Shown: positions 43,326-53,896, counted from the first letter of the stretch. The stretch: DNA of 64,000 nucleotides from Streptomyces sp. NBC_00078 (GCF_026343335.1 NZ_JAPELX010000001.1:7626001-7690000), one strand, 5' to 3'. The notes: a model not told the origin generated them from the letters alone. Made by a program: numbers and translations.

Positions 43326-44636
43326 GTGAGTGAGACACCGCCGAACACCTTGCAATACCGCTTTGACGGGCCAGAAGACGCCCCGGTCCTGATCCTCGGT
43401 CCCTCACTGGGTACCACATGGCACATGTGGGATCGCCAGGTGCCCGAGCTGGCCAAGCAGTGGCGTGTCTTCCGCTTCGACCTGCCGGGGCACGGCGGTG
43501 CGCCGGCCTACCCGGTGGGCGCGGTGGACGAGATCGCCACCCGGCTGCTGGCCACGCTCGACGCGCTCGGCGTGCAGCGCTTCGGTTACGCGGGCTGCGC
43601 GCTCGGCGGCGCGATCGGCCTCGAACTTGCGCTGCGCCACCCGGAGCGGATCGCCTCGCTCACGCTGATCGCCGCATCGCCCCGCTTCGGTACGGCGGAC
43701 GAGTTCCGGCAGCGCGGAGTGATAGTGCGGACGCACGGGCTCGACCCCATCGCCCGTACCTCTCCGGACCGCTGGTTCACCGGCGGTTTCGCCTCCGCGC
43801 AGCCCGCGATCACCGAGTGGGCCGTGCAGATGGTGCGCACCACGGACCCCGGCTGCTACATCTCCGCCTGCGAGGCGCTGGCCTCGTTCGACGTACGGGG
43901 CGAACTCGGCAGCGTCGGTGTGCCGACCCTGGTCCTGGTCGGCTCCGAGGACCGGGTCACCGGGCCTGCCGAGGCACGCACCCTGGTCGCCGGCATCCCC
44001 GACGCCCGTCTCGCCGTCGTGCCCGGCGCCTCCCACCTGGTGCCGGTCGAGCAGCCCGCGGCCGTCACCGACCTGCTCGTCCGGCACTTCTCCACGGCCT
44101 GGCAGCCCGCGTTCGACTCGGCCACCGGCCAGATCGCCATCCCCGCAGCACCGGTCAATCCGGTCCTGGCCGCCCCTGTGCAGCCTGTCCGCATGGCCGC
44201 CCCCATCGCCGAGATCGCGCCCGCCGTTGCCGTACCCGTGCAGATGACGGGACGGCCCGACCCCTACGACGCAGGGCTCAAGGTGCGCCGTGAGGTGCTC
44301 GGCGACGCGCACGTCGACCGGACGCTGGCACAGGCGGACGAGTTCTCCGGGGACTTCCAGGAGTTCATCACCCGGTATGCCTGGGGCGAGATCTGGGACC
44401 GTCCCGGCCTCGACCGGCGCTCACGCAGCTGTGTGACCCTCACCGCCCTGGTCGCGAGCGGACACCTGGAGGAACTCGCCTCCCACACGCGCGCCGCCCT
44501 GCGCAACGGCCTCACCCCCGGCGAGATCAAGGAGGTGCTGCTGCAGGCGGCCGTCTACTGCGGCGTACCGGCGGCGAACAGCGCCTTCAAGGTGGCCCAG
44601 CAGGTCATAGCAGAGGAGACGACTCCCACGGAGTGA
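43326..44636 (+). CDS. pcaL: Fused enol-lactonase/4-carboxymuconolactone decarboxylase (PcaL-type)
   Basis: A 436-residue fusion. Residues 1-260 are an alpha/beta hydrolase like 3-oxoadipate enol-lactonase, with FDLPGHG and a terminal GASHLVP. An Ala/Pro/Val linker (about 265-310) leads to a carboxymuconolactone decarboxylase domain from about 318 (DPYDAGLKVRREVLGDAHVD, RSRSCVTLTALVASGHLEEL). The fusion catalyses two adjacent steps of the protocatechuate branch of the beta-ketoadipate pathway. In GxSxG the nucleophile position appears as Ala: the text is YAGCALGG, with Cys91 before it. The other pca genes are not beside it. The GTG at 43326 is used. Confidence 0.82.
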   Translation: MSETPPNTLQYRFDGPEDAPVLILGPSLGTTWHMWDRQVPELAKQWRVFRFDLPGHGGAPAYPVGAVDEIATRLLATLDALGVQRFGYAGCALGGAIGLELALRHPERIASLTLIAASPRFGTADEFRQRGVIVRTHGLDPIARTSPDRWFTGGFASAQPAITEWAVQMVRTTDPGCYISACEALASFDVRGELGSVGVPTLVLVGSEDRVTGPAEARTLVAGIPDARLAVVPGASHLVPVEQPAAVTDLLVRHFSTAWQPAFDSATGQIAIPAAPVNPVLAAPVQPVRMAAPIAEIAPAVAVPVQMTGRPDPYDAGLKVRREVLGDAHVDRTLAQADEFSGDFQEFITRYAWGEIWDRPGLDRRSRSCVTLTALVASGHLEELASHTRAALRNGLTPGEIKEVLLQAAVYCGVPAANSAFKVAQQVIAEETTPTE

Positions 44637-44707
44637 TCGTCAGCCGGGCAGTGGAAGCACCCGTCTCAGCTTGCCCGGGCCGCCGTGGACCGCGGCAGGA
44701 TGGAGCC

Positions 44708-45343
44708 ATGAAGCTCACGAAGAAGTCGCACGCCTGCGTCCGCATCGAGAAGGACGGCCGGACCCTCGTCCTCGATCCCGGTGGATTCAGCGAGGAGGAG
44801 GCCGCCGTCGGCGCGGATGCCATCCTCGTCACGCACGAGCACCCCGACCACTTCGACGAGGGGCGGCTGCGGGCGGCCATGGAGGCCAACCCGGCCGCCG
44901 GGATCTGGACCCTCGCCTCCGTCGCGGAGCAGCTCGCGGCCGCCTTCCCGGGCCGGGTGCACACCGTTGGCCACGGCGACACGTTCACCGCCGCGGGCTT
45001 CGACATCCAGGTCCACGGCGAGCTGCACGCCGTCATCCACCCGGACATTCCCCGCGTCACGAACGTCGGCTACCTCGTCGACGGCGGCAAGGTCTTCCAC
45101 CCCGGCGACGCGCTCACCGTCCCCGACCAGCCGGTCGAGACGCTGATGCTCCCGGTCATGGCCCCCTGGAACAAGATCTCCGAGGTCATCGAGTACGTCC
45201 GCGAGGTCAAGCCGCAACGCGCCTACGACATCCACGACGCCCTGTTGACCGACCTCGCCCGCCCGATCTACGACCGCCAGATCGGCTCGCTCGGCGGCTC
45301 GCAGCACCTGCGCCTGACCCCGGGGGAGTCGGCGGAGGTCTGA
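44708..45343 (+). CDS. Metallo-beta-lactamase-fold hydrolase (UlaG-like)
   Basis: A 211-residue protein. THEHPDHFDEG is the HxHxDH metal site; GYLVDGGKVFHPGDALTVP supplies the later metal-binding Asp, and the C-terminal IHDAL the last His. It belongs to the L-ascorbate-6-phosphate lactonase-like MBL branch, whose substrates in streptomycetes are mostly unknown. ATG 44708 starts directly at the fold (MKLTKKSHACVRIEKDG). It is 50 bases before the exonuclease gene, so the two may be cotranscribed. Confidence 0.85.
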   Translation: MKLTKKSHACVRIEKDGRTLVLDPGGFSEEEAAVGADAILVTHEHPDHFDEGRLRAAMEANPAAGIWTLASVAEQLAAAFPGRVHTVGHGDTFTAAGFDIQVHGELHAVIHPDIPRVTNVGYLVDGGKVFHPGDALTVPDQPVETLMLPVMAPWNKISEVIEYVREVKPQRAYDIHDALLTDLARPIYDRQIGSLGGSQHLRLTPGESAEV

Positions 45344-45393
45344 GCGACCCGGGCGGGGCCGGGTTGTCAGACCCGCCCGGTAGGTTGTGAGAC

Positions 45394-46173
45394 ATGCGCA
45401 TCGCGACCTGGAACGTGAACTCGATCACCGCCCGCCTGCCGAGGCTCCTGGCCTGGCTGGAGAGCAGCGGCACGGACGTGCTCTGCCTCCAGGAGGCCAA
45501 GCTGGCCGAGGAGCAGTTCCCGTTCGACCAGCTGCGCGAACTGGGCTACGAGGCGGCGGTGAACGCAACAGGCAGGTGGAACGGCGTGGCGGTGCTCTCC
45601 CGCGTCGGCCTGAAAGACGTGGTCAAGGGCCTGCCCGGCGACCCCGGATACGAGGGCAGCGAGGAGCCCCGCGCCATCTCGGCGACCTGCGGCCCGGTCC
45701 GCGTCTGGTCGGTGTACGTGCCCAACGGACGCGAGGTGGGCCACCCCCACTACGCCTACAAGCTCCAGTGGTTCGAGGCCCTCAGGGCGGCCGTCGCGGG
45801 CGACGCGGCCGACGGCCGCCCGTTCGCGATCCTGGGCGACTACAACGTGGCGCCGACCGACGACGACGTCTTCGACACGGCCGCTTTCGAGGGCCTCACC
45901 CACGTCACCCCGGCCGAGCGCGCCGCCCTGGCGTCCCTGCGCGAGGCCGGCCTCTCGGACGTCGTTCCGCGCCCCCTGAAGTACGACCACCCCTTCACGT
46001 ACTGGGATTACCGCCAGCTCGCCTTCCCCAAGAACCGCGGCATGCGCATCGACCTGGTGTACGGCAACGAACCGTTCGCCAAGGCGGTCACCGACGCATA
46101 CGTGGACCGCGAGGAGCGCAAGGGCAAGGGCGCCTCGGACCACGCGCCCGTAGTGGTGGATCTGGACGTGTAG
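45394..46173 (+). CDS. xthA: Exodeoxyribonuclease III / AP endonuclease
   Basis: A 259-residue protein, the usual length for ExoIII. The landmarks are MRIATWNVNSITARL, the metal-binding Glu in LCLQEAK, SVYVPNGREVGHPHY, GDYNVAPTDDDVFD and the terminal SDHAPVVVDLDV with catalytic Asp-His. It cuts DNA at abasic sites and degrades 3' ends during base-excision repair in the cytoplasm. Confidence 0.95.
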   Translation: MRIATWNVNSITARLPRLLAWLESSGTDVLCLQEAKLAEEQFPFDQLRELGYEAAVNATGRWNGVAVLSRVGLKDVVKGLPGDPGYEGSEEPRAISATCGPVRVWSVYVPNGREVGHPHYAYKLQWFEALRAAVAGDAADGRPFAILGDYNVAPTDDDVFDTAAFEGLTHVTPAERAALASLREAGLSDVVPRPLKYDHPFTYWDYRQLAFPKNRGMRIDLVYGNEPFAKAVTDAYVDREERKGKGASDHAPVVVDLDV

Positions 46174-46175
46174 CA

Positions 46176-46268
46176 GATTCGGCCCGTCCGGCGTTCGCGG
46201 ATTCGGCCCGTCCGGAGTTGGAGGACGAGGCCGCAGGCCGGCGGGGGCCCGAGGGCGCAGCCCCCCCA
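46176..46268. repeat. Streptomycete intergenic repeat, likely two-way terminator
   Basis: GATTCGGCCCGTCCGG occurs twice with a 22-base period, followed by GGAGGACGAGGCCGCAGGCC and a run of G then C (GGGGGCCC...GCAGCCCCCC). This G/C-rich pattern recurs between genes in many Streptomyces genomes, usually at convergent ends, as here between the exonuclease (plus) and the SGNH gene (minus). The stems suggest a terminator. Confidence 0.6.
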
Positions 46269-46273
46269 GTGGC

Positions 46274-48040
46274 TCACGGCACCAGCATCCGCAGATCCAC
46301 CGACCCGGCCATCGCGGCAAGCCCCGCATCACCGGGATGCAGATGGTCCCCGCTGTCGTACCGGGGCAGCATCCGCGTCGGGTGAGCGGGGTCGCGCACC
46401 ACGCTGTCGAAGTCGAGCAGCCCGTCGAACACCCCGCCGCTCCGGATCCACGCGTTCACCGCGGAGCGCTCCGCGTCGACGGCAGCCGTGCACCGTGCCT
46501 CGCCCTCGCAGGGCAGGATCGTCGCGGCCAGCATCCGAAGGCCCCGCGCGTGCCCGCGGTCCGCGATCTCCCGCAGTCCCGCGATGACCCGCTCCGCCGT
46601 GTTCTGCCACCGCACGTCGTTCACGCCCTCGAGGACGATCGCCGTATGCGCCGAGGTCTGGGCGAGGACATCGCGGTCGAGCCGGTGCAGGGCGCTCACA
46701 CCGGCGGTGTTCGTGGACACCCCGTCACCGGGGTAGGCGTCGGTGACCACCTGGTTGCCCGAGATGCCCTGGTTGAGCACGCCGTAGCGCGGGACCGCGT
46801 CCTGCCGCAGAAGACGGGTGGCCAGCGCGTTGGGCCACCGCCGGTTCGCGTCCTGCGTCGACATGGTGCCGTCGGTGATCGAGTCCCCGAGCACCACCAC
46901 CGACCCCGGCCCGCCTCCCACGTCCACACCGGTCAGCAGCGGCCAGCTCGTCAGGGTTGTGGTGTACGCCGCCGAGGAGCCGTCCGCCGCATGGTCGCCC
47001 GGCTCGCTCACATACGACCGCTGCACCGCGAGCCGGTGCATGGGCGCCGCCGCCACCGTGTCCGGCAGATGGAAACTCACCAGCAGGTTCGTGTCCGCGG
47101 GCACCGCGAAGGTGAGCGGATCGCTGAACGCCTCGGCCCCTGCCGGGATCTCGACGCCGGCCGCCTTCCCGAAGGACAGCGCGACCGGCACGTCCCGAGC
47201 CGTCGCCCCAGCCGCCTGCACGGCCACCGTCGCGCTCGCGATCCGCACCGGTGCCGCCGCGAACGTGTTGCCGAACCGTAGCCGCACCCGCGGCCCGCCC
47301 ACCGACGTGTGCACCACCAGCCGCAACGTCCGGTCGCTCCACGGCCCCACGGTCGCATGACCGGCGGTCGACGCGGCCCAACTGCCGCTCCAGCCCCGGG
47401 CCGGCCCTCGTACGGCGAGGGCGAACACATGCAGACCGGCGGCCCGGGGCAGCCGCACCGAGGCGACCTGGCGTCCCGGCGTGAGCGGCACCGTCACGAC
47501 GTACAGCTTGGCCTGCTCGGCGAGGCGGCCGGTGGGGGTGTTGATGTGCGGCAGCGCCACCGCCTTCATGGCGAGCGAGCCGGTGCGCCAGTCGGGGGCG
47601 GTGAGCCGGTAGGCGGACCGGGCGCCGTTCAGGTACGACACCGAGCCGGTGCCGCTCACGTCGGCGCCGCCGGTGCCCGCCACCAGGAAGGCGAGCGCGT
47701 CACCGCGCCCGCCGACGCGCACGGACTGTCCGTCGGCCCGTACGTTGTCCGTCTCGCCCGGCTGCCGGTGCGGCCAGGTCAGCCGCGCCCCCTGGACGGT
47801 GACCGCGCGGCCGGAGGTCCAGCCCGCGGCCGTCAGGTCCTGAGCGGAGAGGGAGGCACCGGATCCGTCGAAGTCCGCGGCGCCCGGACGGGCGTCGTCG
47901 CTGACCGCCGTGTTGTCGAAGAGCCGCTCCAGCGGCAGCGGTTGCCCGCTGCCGCCGGCGCTCGCCCGTGCCGATGCGGCCGGCACCAGGAACGCCAGCG
48001 AGACGACGACAACCGCGAATCCCCGGACCTGTCGACGCAC
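46274..48040 (-). CDS. Secreted SGNH/GDSL hydrolase
   Basis: A 588-residue exported protein. The signal peptide is RQVRGFAVVVVSLAFLVPAA followed by SARA. The catalytic blocks are VVLGDSITDG (Ser), GISGNQV (Gly), EGVNDVRW (Asn) and SGDHLHPGD (Asp/His), the SGNH order. About 350 residues before the catalytic domain form beta-rich sequence, probably carbohydrate-binding or an accessory module. It is likely an esterase acting outside the cell on polysaccharide or lipid esters. Confidence 0.88.
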   Translation of the reverse strand: MRRQVRGFAVVVVSLAFLVPAASARASAGGSGQPLPLERLFDNTAVSDDARPGAADFDGSGASLSAQDLTAAGWTSGRAVTVQGARLTWPHRQPGETDNVRADGQSVRVGGRGDALAFLVAGTGGADVSGTGSVSYLNGARSAYRLTAPDWRTGSLAMKAVALPHINTPTGRLAEQAKLYVVTVPLTPGRQVASVRLPRAAGLHVFALAVRGPARGWSGSWAASTAGHATVGPWSDRTLRLVVHTSVGGPRVRLRFGNTFAAAPVRIASATVAVQAAGATARDVPVALSFGKAAGVEIPAGAEAFSDPLTFAVPADTNLLVSFHLPDTVAAAPMHRLAVQRSYVSEPGDHAADGSSAAYTTTLTSWPLLTGVDVGGGPGSVVVLGDSITDGTMSTQDANRRWPNALATRLLRQDAVPRYGVLNQGISGNQVVTDAYPGDGVSTNTAGVSALHRLDRDVLAQTSAHTAIVLEGVNDVRWQNTAERVIAGLREIADRGHARGLRMLAATILPCEGEARCTAAVDAERSAVNAWIRSGGVFDGLLDFDSVVRDPAHPTRMLPRYDSGDHLHPGDAGLAAMAGSVDLRMLVP

Positions 48041-48205
48041 GGCCGACTCCTCCCGCTCACCGGTGGGACGAAAGACGCACCGCGAAGCTAGAGAGACGGC
48101 AGGGACTCGTCAACGAGCCATGCGCGGGCCCGGCGCGAAATAGCCCCGAATTGACCGCCCGCGCGCCTGTGGTGCGCACGGTGGTGCGAATGACACGCTG
48201 GGGGT

Positions 48206-48613
48206 ATGAAGATCCCTTTTCTGGGCCACCGGCATGAGAAGCACGGCATCCCCGACCCGGAGGGCATCGCCGAACTTCTTTCCGAGTGTGAACTGCTCCG
48301 TTCCCAGGCGTCCCGGGCGGGCGTACAACTCGACGATTCCGCCGCCTCGTTGGAGGCGCTCGACCAGTTGCTGCCGCGCTGGCGGGACGACGCCGAGGTG
48401 CTGCACTGGCTCGGCAACGACGCGGGCCTTTACCTGGGAACCGTCATCGTGCGTACCGTGCCCGGGGCCGCCTGGGAGATCTGGCCGAGCGGCCAGCCCG
48501 TCGTACGGCTGGCCTCCGGCCGTGAGTTCGACGTGGTGACCTCCGGACACGAGTGGGCCGTCAGCGGGGTGCCCGAGCTCTCGCAGCTGTACGGCGAGGT
48601 CGCGGAGGTGTGA
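48206..48613 (+). CDS. Conserved streptomycete protein (DUF6278-like)
   Basis: A 135-residue soluble protein starting MKIPFLGHRHEKHGIPDPEG. It has a helical first half (LLSECELLRSQASRAGVQLD) and a beta-rich second half (TVPGAAWEIWPSGQPVVRLA). I recognise it as a widespread small Streptomyces protein with no known function. It is divergent from the SGNH gene. Confidence 0.7.
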   Translation: MKIPFLGHRHEKHGIPDPEGIAELLSECELLRSQASRAGVQLDDSAASLEALDQLLPRWRDDAEVLHWLGNDAGLYLGTVIVRTVPGAAWEIWPSGQPVVRLASGREFDVVTSGHEWAVSGVPELSQLYGEVAEV

Positions 48614-48755
48614 GGGAATCACCCCACCGGAGAAGGGCGACCTAAGATCGACGTAAATACGGCTTATGCCCGAAAAGTGCGTGTCGTGCCTGAAGTCCAC
48701 TCTCGTCCGGATAGTTTTCGGCAACCGACACAGCTGAGAGTGGGTAGGGCTGCGT

Positions 48756-49499
<744 letters not shown>

Positions 49500-49535
49500 G
49501 CCGCAGAGCCGAACCCGCCCGGCGGCAGCCGGAGA

Positions 49536-51101
49536 TCACTGCTCGCGCAGCGGAATCGACACGTACGACGGGTCGTTCGCCGGCGAGGAGAAGGTCAGCT
49601 GAGCGCCGGACGGGTTGTGCTCGATGTAGAGCGGGTCGACCGTGTCGACCACCAGGGCGAGCCGATGCCCTGCCGGGACGTCGTAGGCGGTGGAGAACAG
49701 CTCCAGGCCGAGACTGAACGGCTTTCCGGGCGTGAGCCCGTGGAAGGTGTACGGCGCGTTGCTGACCAGCTTGCCGAGGCCGAGCGGCCCCACGTCGTAG
49801 AGGTAGGCGACGAGGGTGCCGCTCTCCTTGGTCGGCGTGACCGTGGTGTGCAACTCGGCCGTACCGCGGATCTGTTGGGCCGTGGGGTACTTCTCCGACT
49901 GCCATACGGCGGCCCAGCGGCGGGGCAGCAGGGGGATCGAGGCGACCGGGGGCACTTGGGCCACCTGGTCGAGGATGCTGGACAGGAAGACGATGCCGCC
50001 GTCCGCCCCCGAGTCGACGTTCGTGTGGATCGTGGTCGTGCCGGCGAGGGCGATCTTCCGCTCGGTCGCGGCGACCGACTTCCAGTCCGGGTAGCCCTCG
50101 TAGCCGCCCGTGGAACGGGACTTGAGCCGGACCGGCTCCTCACGGTCGATGCCGTTGTCCTCGCCCTTGAGGTAGTGGTCGAACCAGCGCTCGGTGTCCG
50201 TCCAGACGTCGTTGGGCAGACCGAACAGCCCGGTCAGCTCGGCGGTCGCGTGATCGCCGGGACGGAACTCCAGCCGCTTGGGCCCGGTCAGCTTCTCGTA
50301 GAAGTCCGCGTACTGGTTGGGCGGGAAGACCGTGTCGCCCCAGGCGTTGGCCATCATGACCGCGGCGCCGTTCTTGTTGAGTTGGTCCACGTATGTAGCG
50401 GCCGAACGTTTCTTCCCCCAGTTGATGAGGTCCTGCTCCTTGGCCAGGTTGGAGGCGTAGAAGTCGTTGAAGACCTGGCGGGCCTCGGGGCTCTGGCGGC
50501 CGGTGACCAGGCTCACGCCGTCCAGCAGTGCGGCCGCCTGGACGTGCTGGGTGCGGCCGGAGTAGATCGAGCCGATCAGGTCGGCCCAGCCGCTGAGGGA
50601 CGCGACCGCCTTGATGCGCTTGTCGTGTGCGGCGGCGATCAGGCTGATGCCGGCGCCGTACGAGACACCCGCCATGCCGATGTGCCGCGCGTCCGCCGGG
50701 GTGTGGTCCAGCGCCCAGTCGATGACCTTGGAGGCGTCGGCTGTGTCGGGCGGTCCCGCCACTTCTATCTCGCCGCCGGACTGCCAGAATCCGCGGACGT
50801 TGTAACTGACCACGATGTAACCGGAGTTCGCGAGTTTCTGGGCCTGGGCCAGATACTCGACCTGGGGAAAGCCCCAGCTCGTGGGGAGCACGAGCAGCGG
50901 GTAGCGGCGCGTGCCGTCGGCGCCCTCGGGCGTGATGACGTTCGCCTTGAGGGTGATGCCGCCGTCGCCGGTGATGTCGACGAAGCGGACGGCGCTCGCC
51001 GCCTGCGCCGTGGGCGTGAGCCCGAGGATGCCTCCGGCGACCAGGGTCGCGGAGACGGCGCCCACGGCGGTCGTACGCAGGGCCTTGCGATGGTGTCCCA
51101 C
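49536..51101 (-). CDS. Secreted S15-type peptidase / CocE-NonD family hydrolase
   Basis: A 521-residue exported alpha/beta hydrolase. The signal peptide is ALRTTAVGAVSATLVAGGIL with TPTAQA at its end. The nucleophile is the Ser of GVSYGAG, the G-x-S-Y-x-G of Xaa-Pro dipeptidyl peptidases. The C-terminal 200 residues form the jelly-roll domain (RGTAELHTTVTPTKESGTLV ... DPSYVSIPL) of this family. Peptidase or esterase activity cannot be separated by sequence. Confidence 0.85.
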   Translation of the reverse strand: MGHHRKALRTTAVGAVSATLVAGGILGLTPTAQAASAVRFVDITGDGGITLKANVITPEGADGTRRYPLLVLPTSWGFPQVEYLAQAQKLANSGYIVVSYNVRGFWQSGGEIEVAGPPDTADASKVIDWALDHTPADARHIGMAGVSYGAGISLIAAAHDKRIKAVASLSGWADLIGSIYSGRTQHVQAAALLDGVSLVTGRQSPEARQVFNDFYASNLAKEQDLINWGKKRSAATYVDQLNKNGAAVMMANAWGDTVFPPNQYADFYEKLTGPKRLEFRPGDHATAELTGLFGLPNDVWTDTERWFDHYLKGEDNGIDREEPVRLKSRSTGGYEGYPDWKSVAATERKIALAGTTTIHTNVDSGADGGIVFLSSILDQVAQVPPVASIPLLPRRWAAVWQSEKYPTAQQIRGTAELHTTVTPTKESGTLVAYLYDVGPLGLGKLVSNAPYTFHGLTPGKPFSLGLELFSTAYDVPAGHRLALVVDTVDPLYIEHNPSGAQLTFSSPANDPSYVSIPLREQ

Positions 51102-51217
51102 AGGTCACTCCTCACTCGTGCCAGTGCAAAGTGACCAGACGGTAACCGTGGCCGCTTACCGGAAGTAACCCGTCGGTAAGTTACGTGGCAGTAACGATTG
51201 TTGTGGTGTGAATGAAT

Positions 51218-51979
51218 TCAGGAGGCGCGGTGGGAGTTGCGCGCGGTTGTGGGGGTCGCGGGCAACTCCGTCTGCGCCGCCCGCGTCACGTCCGCGACCA
51301 GCTCGACGACATCCGGCCCGTACGCCTGCGAGTTGACGACCTTCAGCAGCAGGACGAAGGAGCTGTTGCCGTGCTTGCGGGCCAGGCGCTCGTGGTTGCG
51401 GGCGAGGTAGCGGGTCGCGGCCTGGTTGCTGATCGCGGTCTGGCCGCAGAAGAGGAAGACGGGACGGGCGTTCGGGCTCTGGTCCACCGTCAGCCGGGCG
51501 AGGAGCGCGTACTCCTGCCTGCCCTGTTCCACGCGGTGGCGCTCGGTGCCCACCTGGAAGGCGCCGCGGTCTGGGCCCGGCTCTGCGTCCACGTTCACCA
51601 GCACCCCCGGCAGCAGCGAGGCCAGATGAGCCGTCATACGCCGGTTCGACGCCGGGCCACCCACGCAGAACTCGGTGCGCTCGCCGAAGCCCTGACGTGC
51701 CGCGTCGTGCGGGAGTATCTGCGCGTGGGCGTTGCAGTCCTTGATCAGGGCGGCCAGTTCGAGCAGCGCGAACACGTCGTACCGCATCACCGTGAGCTCG
51801 GGCCCGCCGGCGCCCCGGTTCACCACCAGCAGCGACTCGGAGTTGTCCGGCAGTCCGAAGAAGGCCTGCTTGCGCCGTAGTTTTCGCCGCCACAGATAGG
51901 TGCGGGCCACCCAGCCAAGGCCGGCACTGATGCCGGCCGCGACCAGGCCCAGGACGATGTTGCGCACGTCGTCATTCAT
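51218..51979 (-). CDS. Membrane-anchored conserved protein of unknown function
   Basis: A 253-residue protein with one N-terminal helix (IVLGLVAAGISAGLGWVAR) and a basic stop (RRKLRRK), then a soluble domain starting SLLVVNRGAGGPELTVMRYD. LASLLPGVLVNVDAEPGPDR and PVFLFCGQTAISNQAATRYL are parts of an alpha/beta domain found in streptomycetes without known role. ATG 51979 is preferred to the upstream ATG at 52039 because the helix starts there. Confidence 0.65.
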   Translation of the reverse strand: MNDDVRNIVLGLVAAGISAGLGWVARTYLWRRKLRRKQAFFGLPDNSESLLVVNRGAGGPELTVMRYDVFALLELAALIKDCNAHAQILPHDAARQGFGERTEFCVGGPASNRRMTAHLASLLPGVLVNVDAEPGPDRGAFQVGTERHRVEQGRQEYALLARLTVDQSPNARPVFLFCGQTAISNQAATRYLARNHERLARKHGNSSFVLLLKVVNSQAYGPDVVELVADVTRAAQTELPATPTTARNSHRAS

Positions 51980-52084
51980 GGGCGCGCATGCTAGCGGGCC
52001 ATGGGAAACCCGTGTTCGAGTCGTTCCTGACGGGAACATGCCGTTGGATTAAGCTGCGCGGACGGTCCCTCACAGGAGGTGCGC

Positions 52085-53896
52085 ATGCGTCGTTCCGTCG
52101 CACGGAAACTGTCGGTTCTGGCCGTCTCCGTCGCCGTCGTCTCAGTGGGCGCCGCAGCGCCGCCCGGCGCCGCGGTCAGACCCGTCGAAAAGACTCCCGT
52201 CGCCGTCGGCTACGGCGGTGCGGTCTCGAGCGTCGACGCGGACGCCTCCGCGGCCGGCATCGAGGTACTGAAGAAGGGCGGCAACGCGGTCGACGCGGCC
52301 GTCGCCACCGCCGCGGCTCTCGGAGTCACCGAGCCCTACTCGTCCGGCGTCGGCGGAGGCGGCTACTTCGTCTACTACGACGCCAAGTCCCGTACGGTGC
52401 ACACCATCGACGGCCGGGAGACCGCGCCCCTGAGCGCGGATTCCCGCCTCTTCGTCGAGGACGGCAAACCGCTCGCCTTCGCCGACGCCGTCACCAGCGG
52501 TCTGAGCGTCGGCGCGCCGGGCACGCCCGCCACCTGGCAGACCGCGCTCGACACATGGGGGAGCAGAAGACTCGGTACGGTCCTCAAGCCCGCCGAGCGA
52601 ATCGCCCGCGACGGCTTCACCGTCGACGACACCTTCCGCTCGCAGACGGCCTCGAACGAGACCCGGTTCCGCTACTTCCCCGACACGGCCAGGCTGTTCC
52701 TGCCCGGCGGGCAGCTGCCGGCGGTCGGCTCCACCTTCAAGAACCCCGATCTCGCCCGCACCTACGAGGAGTTGGCCAAGAACGGCGTCGGCGCGATCTA
52801 CCACGGGGATCTGGGCAAGGACATCGTCCGCACCGTGAACAAGCCGCCCGTGGACGCGAGTTCGGGCTGGAACGCCCGCCCGGGAAAGCTGTCCGACAAG
52901 GATCTCGCGGTCTACCGCGCGCGGCTCCAGGCGCCCACCAGGACCTCGTACCGCGGTCTCGGCGTCTACTCCATCGCGCCCTCCTCCTCCGGCGGCACGA
53001 CCGTCGGCGAGGCGCTCAACATCCTGGAGAGGACGGACCTTTCGAAGGCGAGTGAGGTCCAGTACCTGCACCATTACCTGGAGGCCAGCCGCATCGCGTT
53101 CGCGGACCGCGGGCGCTGGGTCGGCGACCCGGCCTTCGAGGACGTACCGACGAAGGAACTGCTGTCGCAGAAGTACGCCGACGCGCGGGCGTGCCTCATC
53201 AAGGACGACGCGGTTCTCACCAGCCCGGTCGCGCCCGGTGACCCCCGGCATCCCGCGGCCTGCAACTCGGGCGGCACGGCGGCCCCGACGACCTATGAGG
53301 GCGAGAACACGACGCATCTCACGGTCGCCGACAGGTGGGGCAACGTCGTCTCCTACACGCTCACCATCGAGCAGACCGGCGGCAGCGCGATCACCGTGCC
53401 CGGCCGGGGATTCCTCCTCAACAACGAGCTGACCGACTTCTCCTTCACCCCGGCGAACCCGGCCGTCCACGACCCGAACCTGCCCGGACCGGGCAAGCGG
53501 CCGCGGTCCTCGATCTCACCGACGATCGTGCTCGACCAGCACAACAAGCCTGTGGTGGCGCTCGGTTCGCCCGGTGGCGCGACCATCATCACCACCGTGC
53601 TGCAGACGCTCACCGAGTTCCTCGACCGTCACCTGCCGCTCGTCGACGCGATCGCCGCGCCGCGCGCCAGCCAGCGCAACGCGGCCAGGACGGAACTCGA
53701 ACCCGCGCTCTACAACGACACCGGCGCGAGCGGCCTGAGGGCCCGGCTGGAGGCCATCGGGCACTCCTTCAGCCTCAACCCCGAGATCGGCGCGGCCACG
53801 GGCGTCCAGCGGCTGCCCAACGGGAAGTGGCTGGCCGCCGCCGAGAGGGTACGACGGGGCGGCGGCTCGGCGATGGTGGTGGACCCGGCTCCGTGA
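52085..53896 (+). CDS. ggt: Gamma-glutamyltransferase
   Basis: A 603-residue exported proenzyme. The signal peptide is VARKLSVLAVSVAVVSVGAAA. GGNAVDAAVATAAALGVTEP is the family motif. The self-cleavage/nucleophile threonine is in NTTHLTVADRWGN, after which the small subunit starts, and PRSSISPTIV and GSPGG line the site. It transfers or hydrolyses the gamma-glutamyl group of glutathione and related peptides outside the cell. ATG 52085 follows AGGAGGT at the right distance. Its TGA directly abuts the stop of the ClpC-like gene on the other strand. Confidence 0.93.
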   Translation: MRRSVARKLSVLAVSVAVVSVGAAAPPGAAVRPVEKTPVAVGYGGAVSSVDADASAAGIEVLKKGGNAVDAAVATAAALGVTEPYSSGVGGGGYFVYYDAKSRTVHTIDGRETAPLSADSRLFVEDGKPLAFADAVTSGLSVGAPGTPATWQTALDTWGSRRLGTVLKPAERIARDGFTVDDTFRSQTASNETRFRYFPDTARLFLPGGQLPAVGSTFKNPDLARTYEELAKNGVGAIYHGDLGKDIVRTVNKPPVDASSGWNARPGKLSDKDLAVYRARLQAPTRTSYRGLGVYSIAPSSSGGTTVGEALNILERTDLSKASEVQYLHHYLEASRIAFADRGRWVGDPAFEDVPTKELLSQKYADARACLIKDDAVLTSPVAPGDPRHPAACNSGGTAAPTTYEGENTTHLTVADRWGNVVSYTLTIEQTGGSAITVPGRGFLLNNELTDFSFTPANPAVHDPNLPGPGKRPRSSISPTIVLDQHNKPVVALGSPGGATIITTVLQTLTEFLDRHLPLVDAIAAPRASQRNAARTELEPALYNDTGASGLRARLEAIGHSFSLNPEIGAATGVQRLPNGKWLAAAERVRRGGGSAMVVDPAP

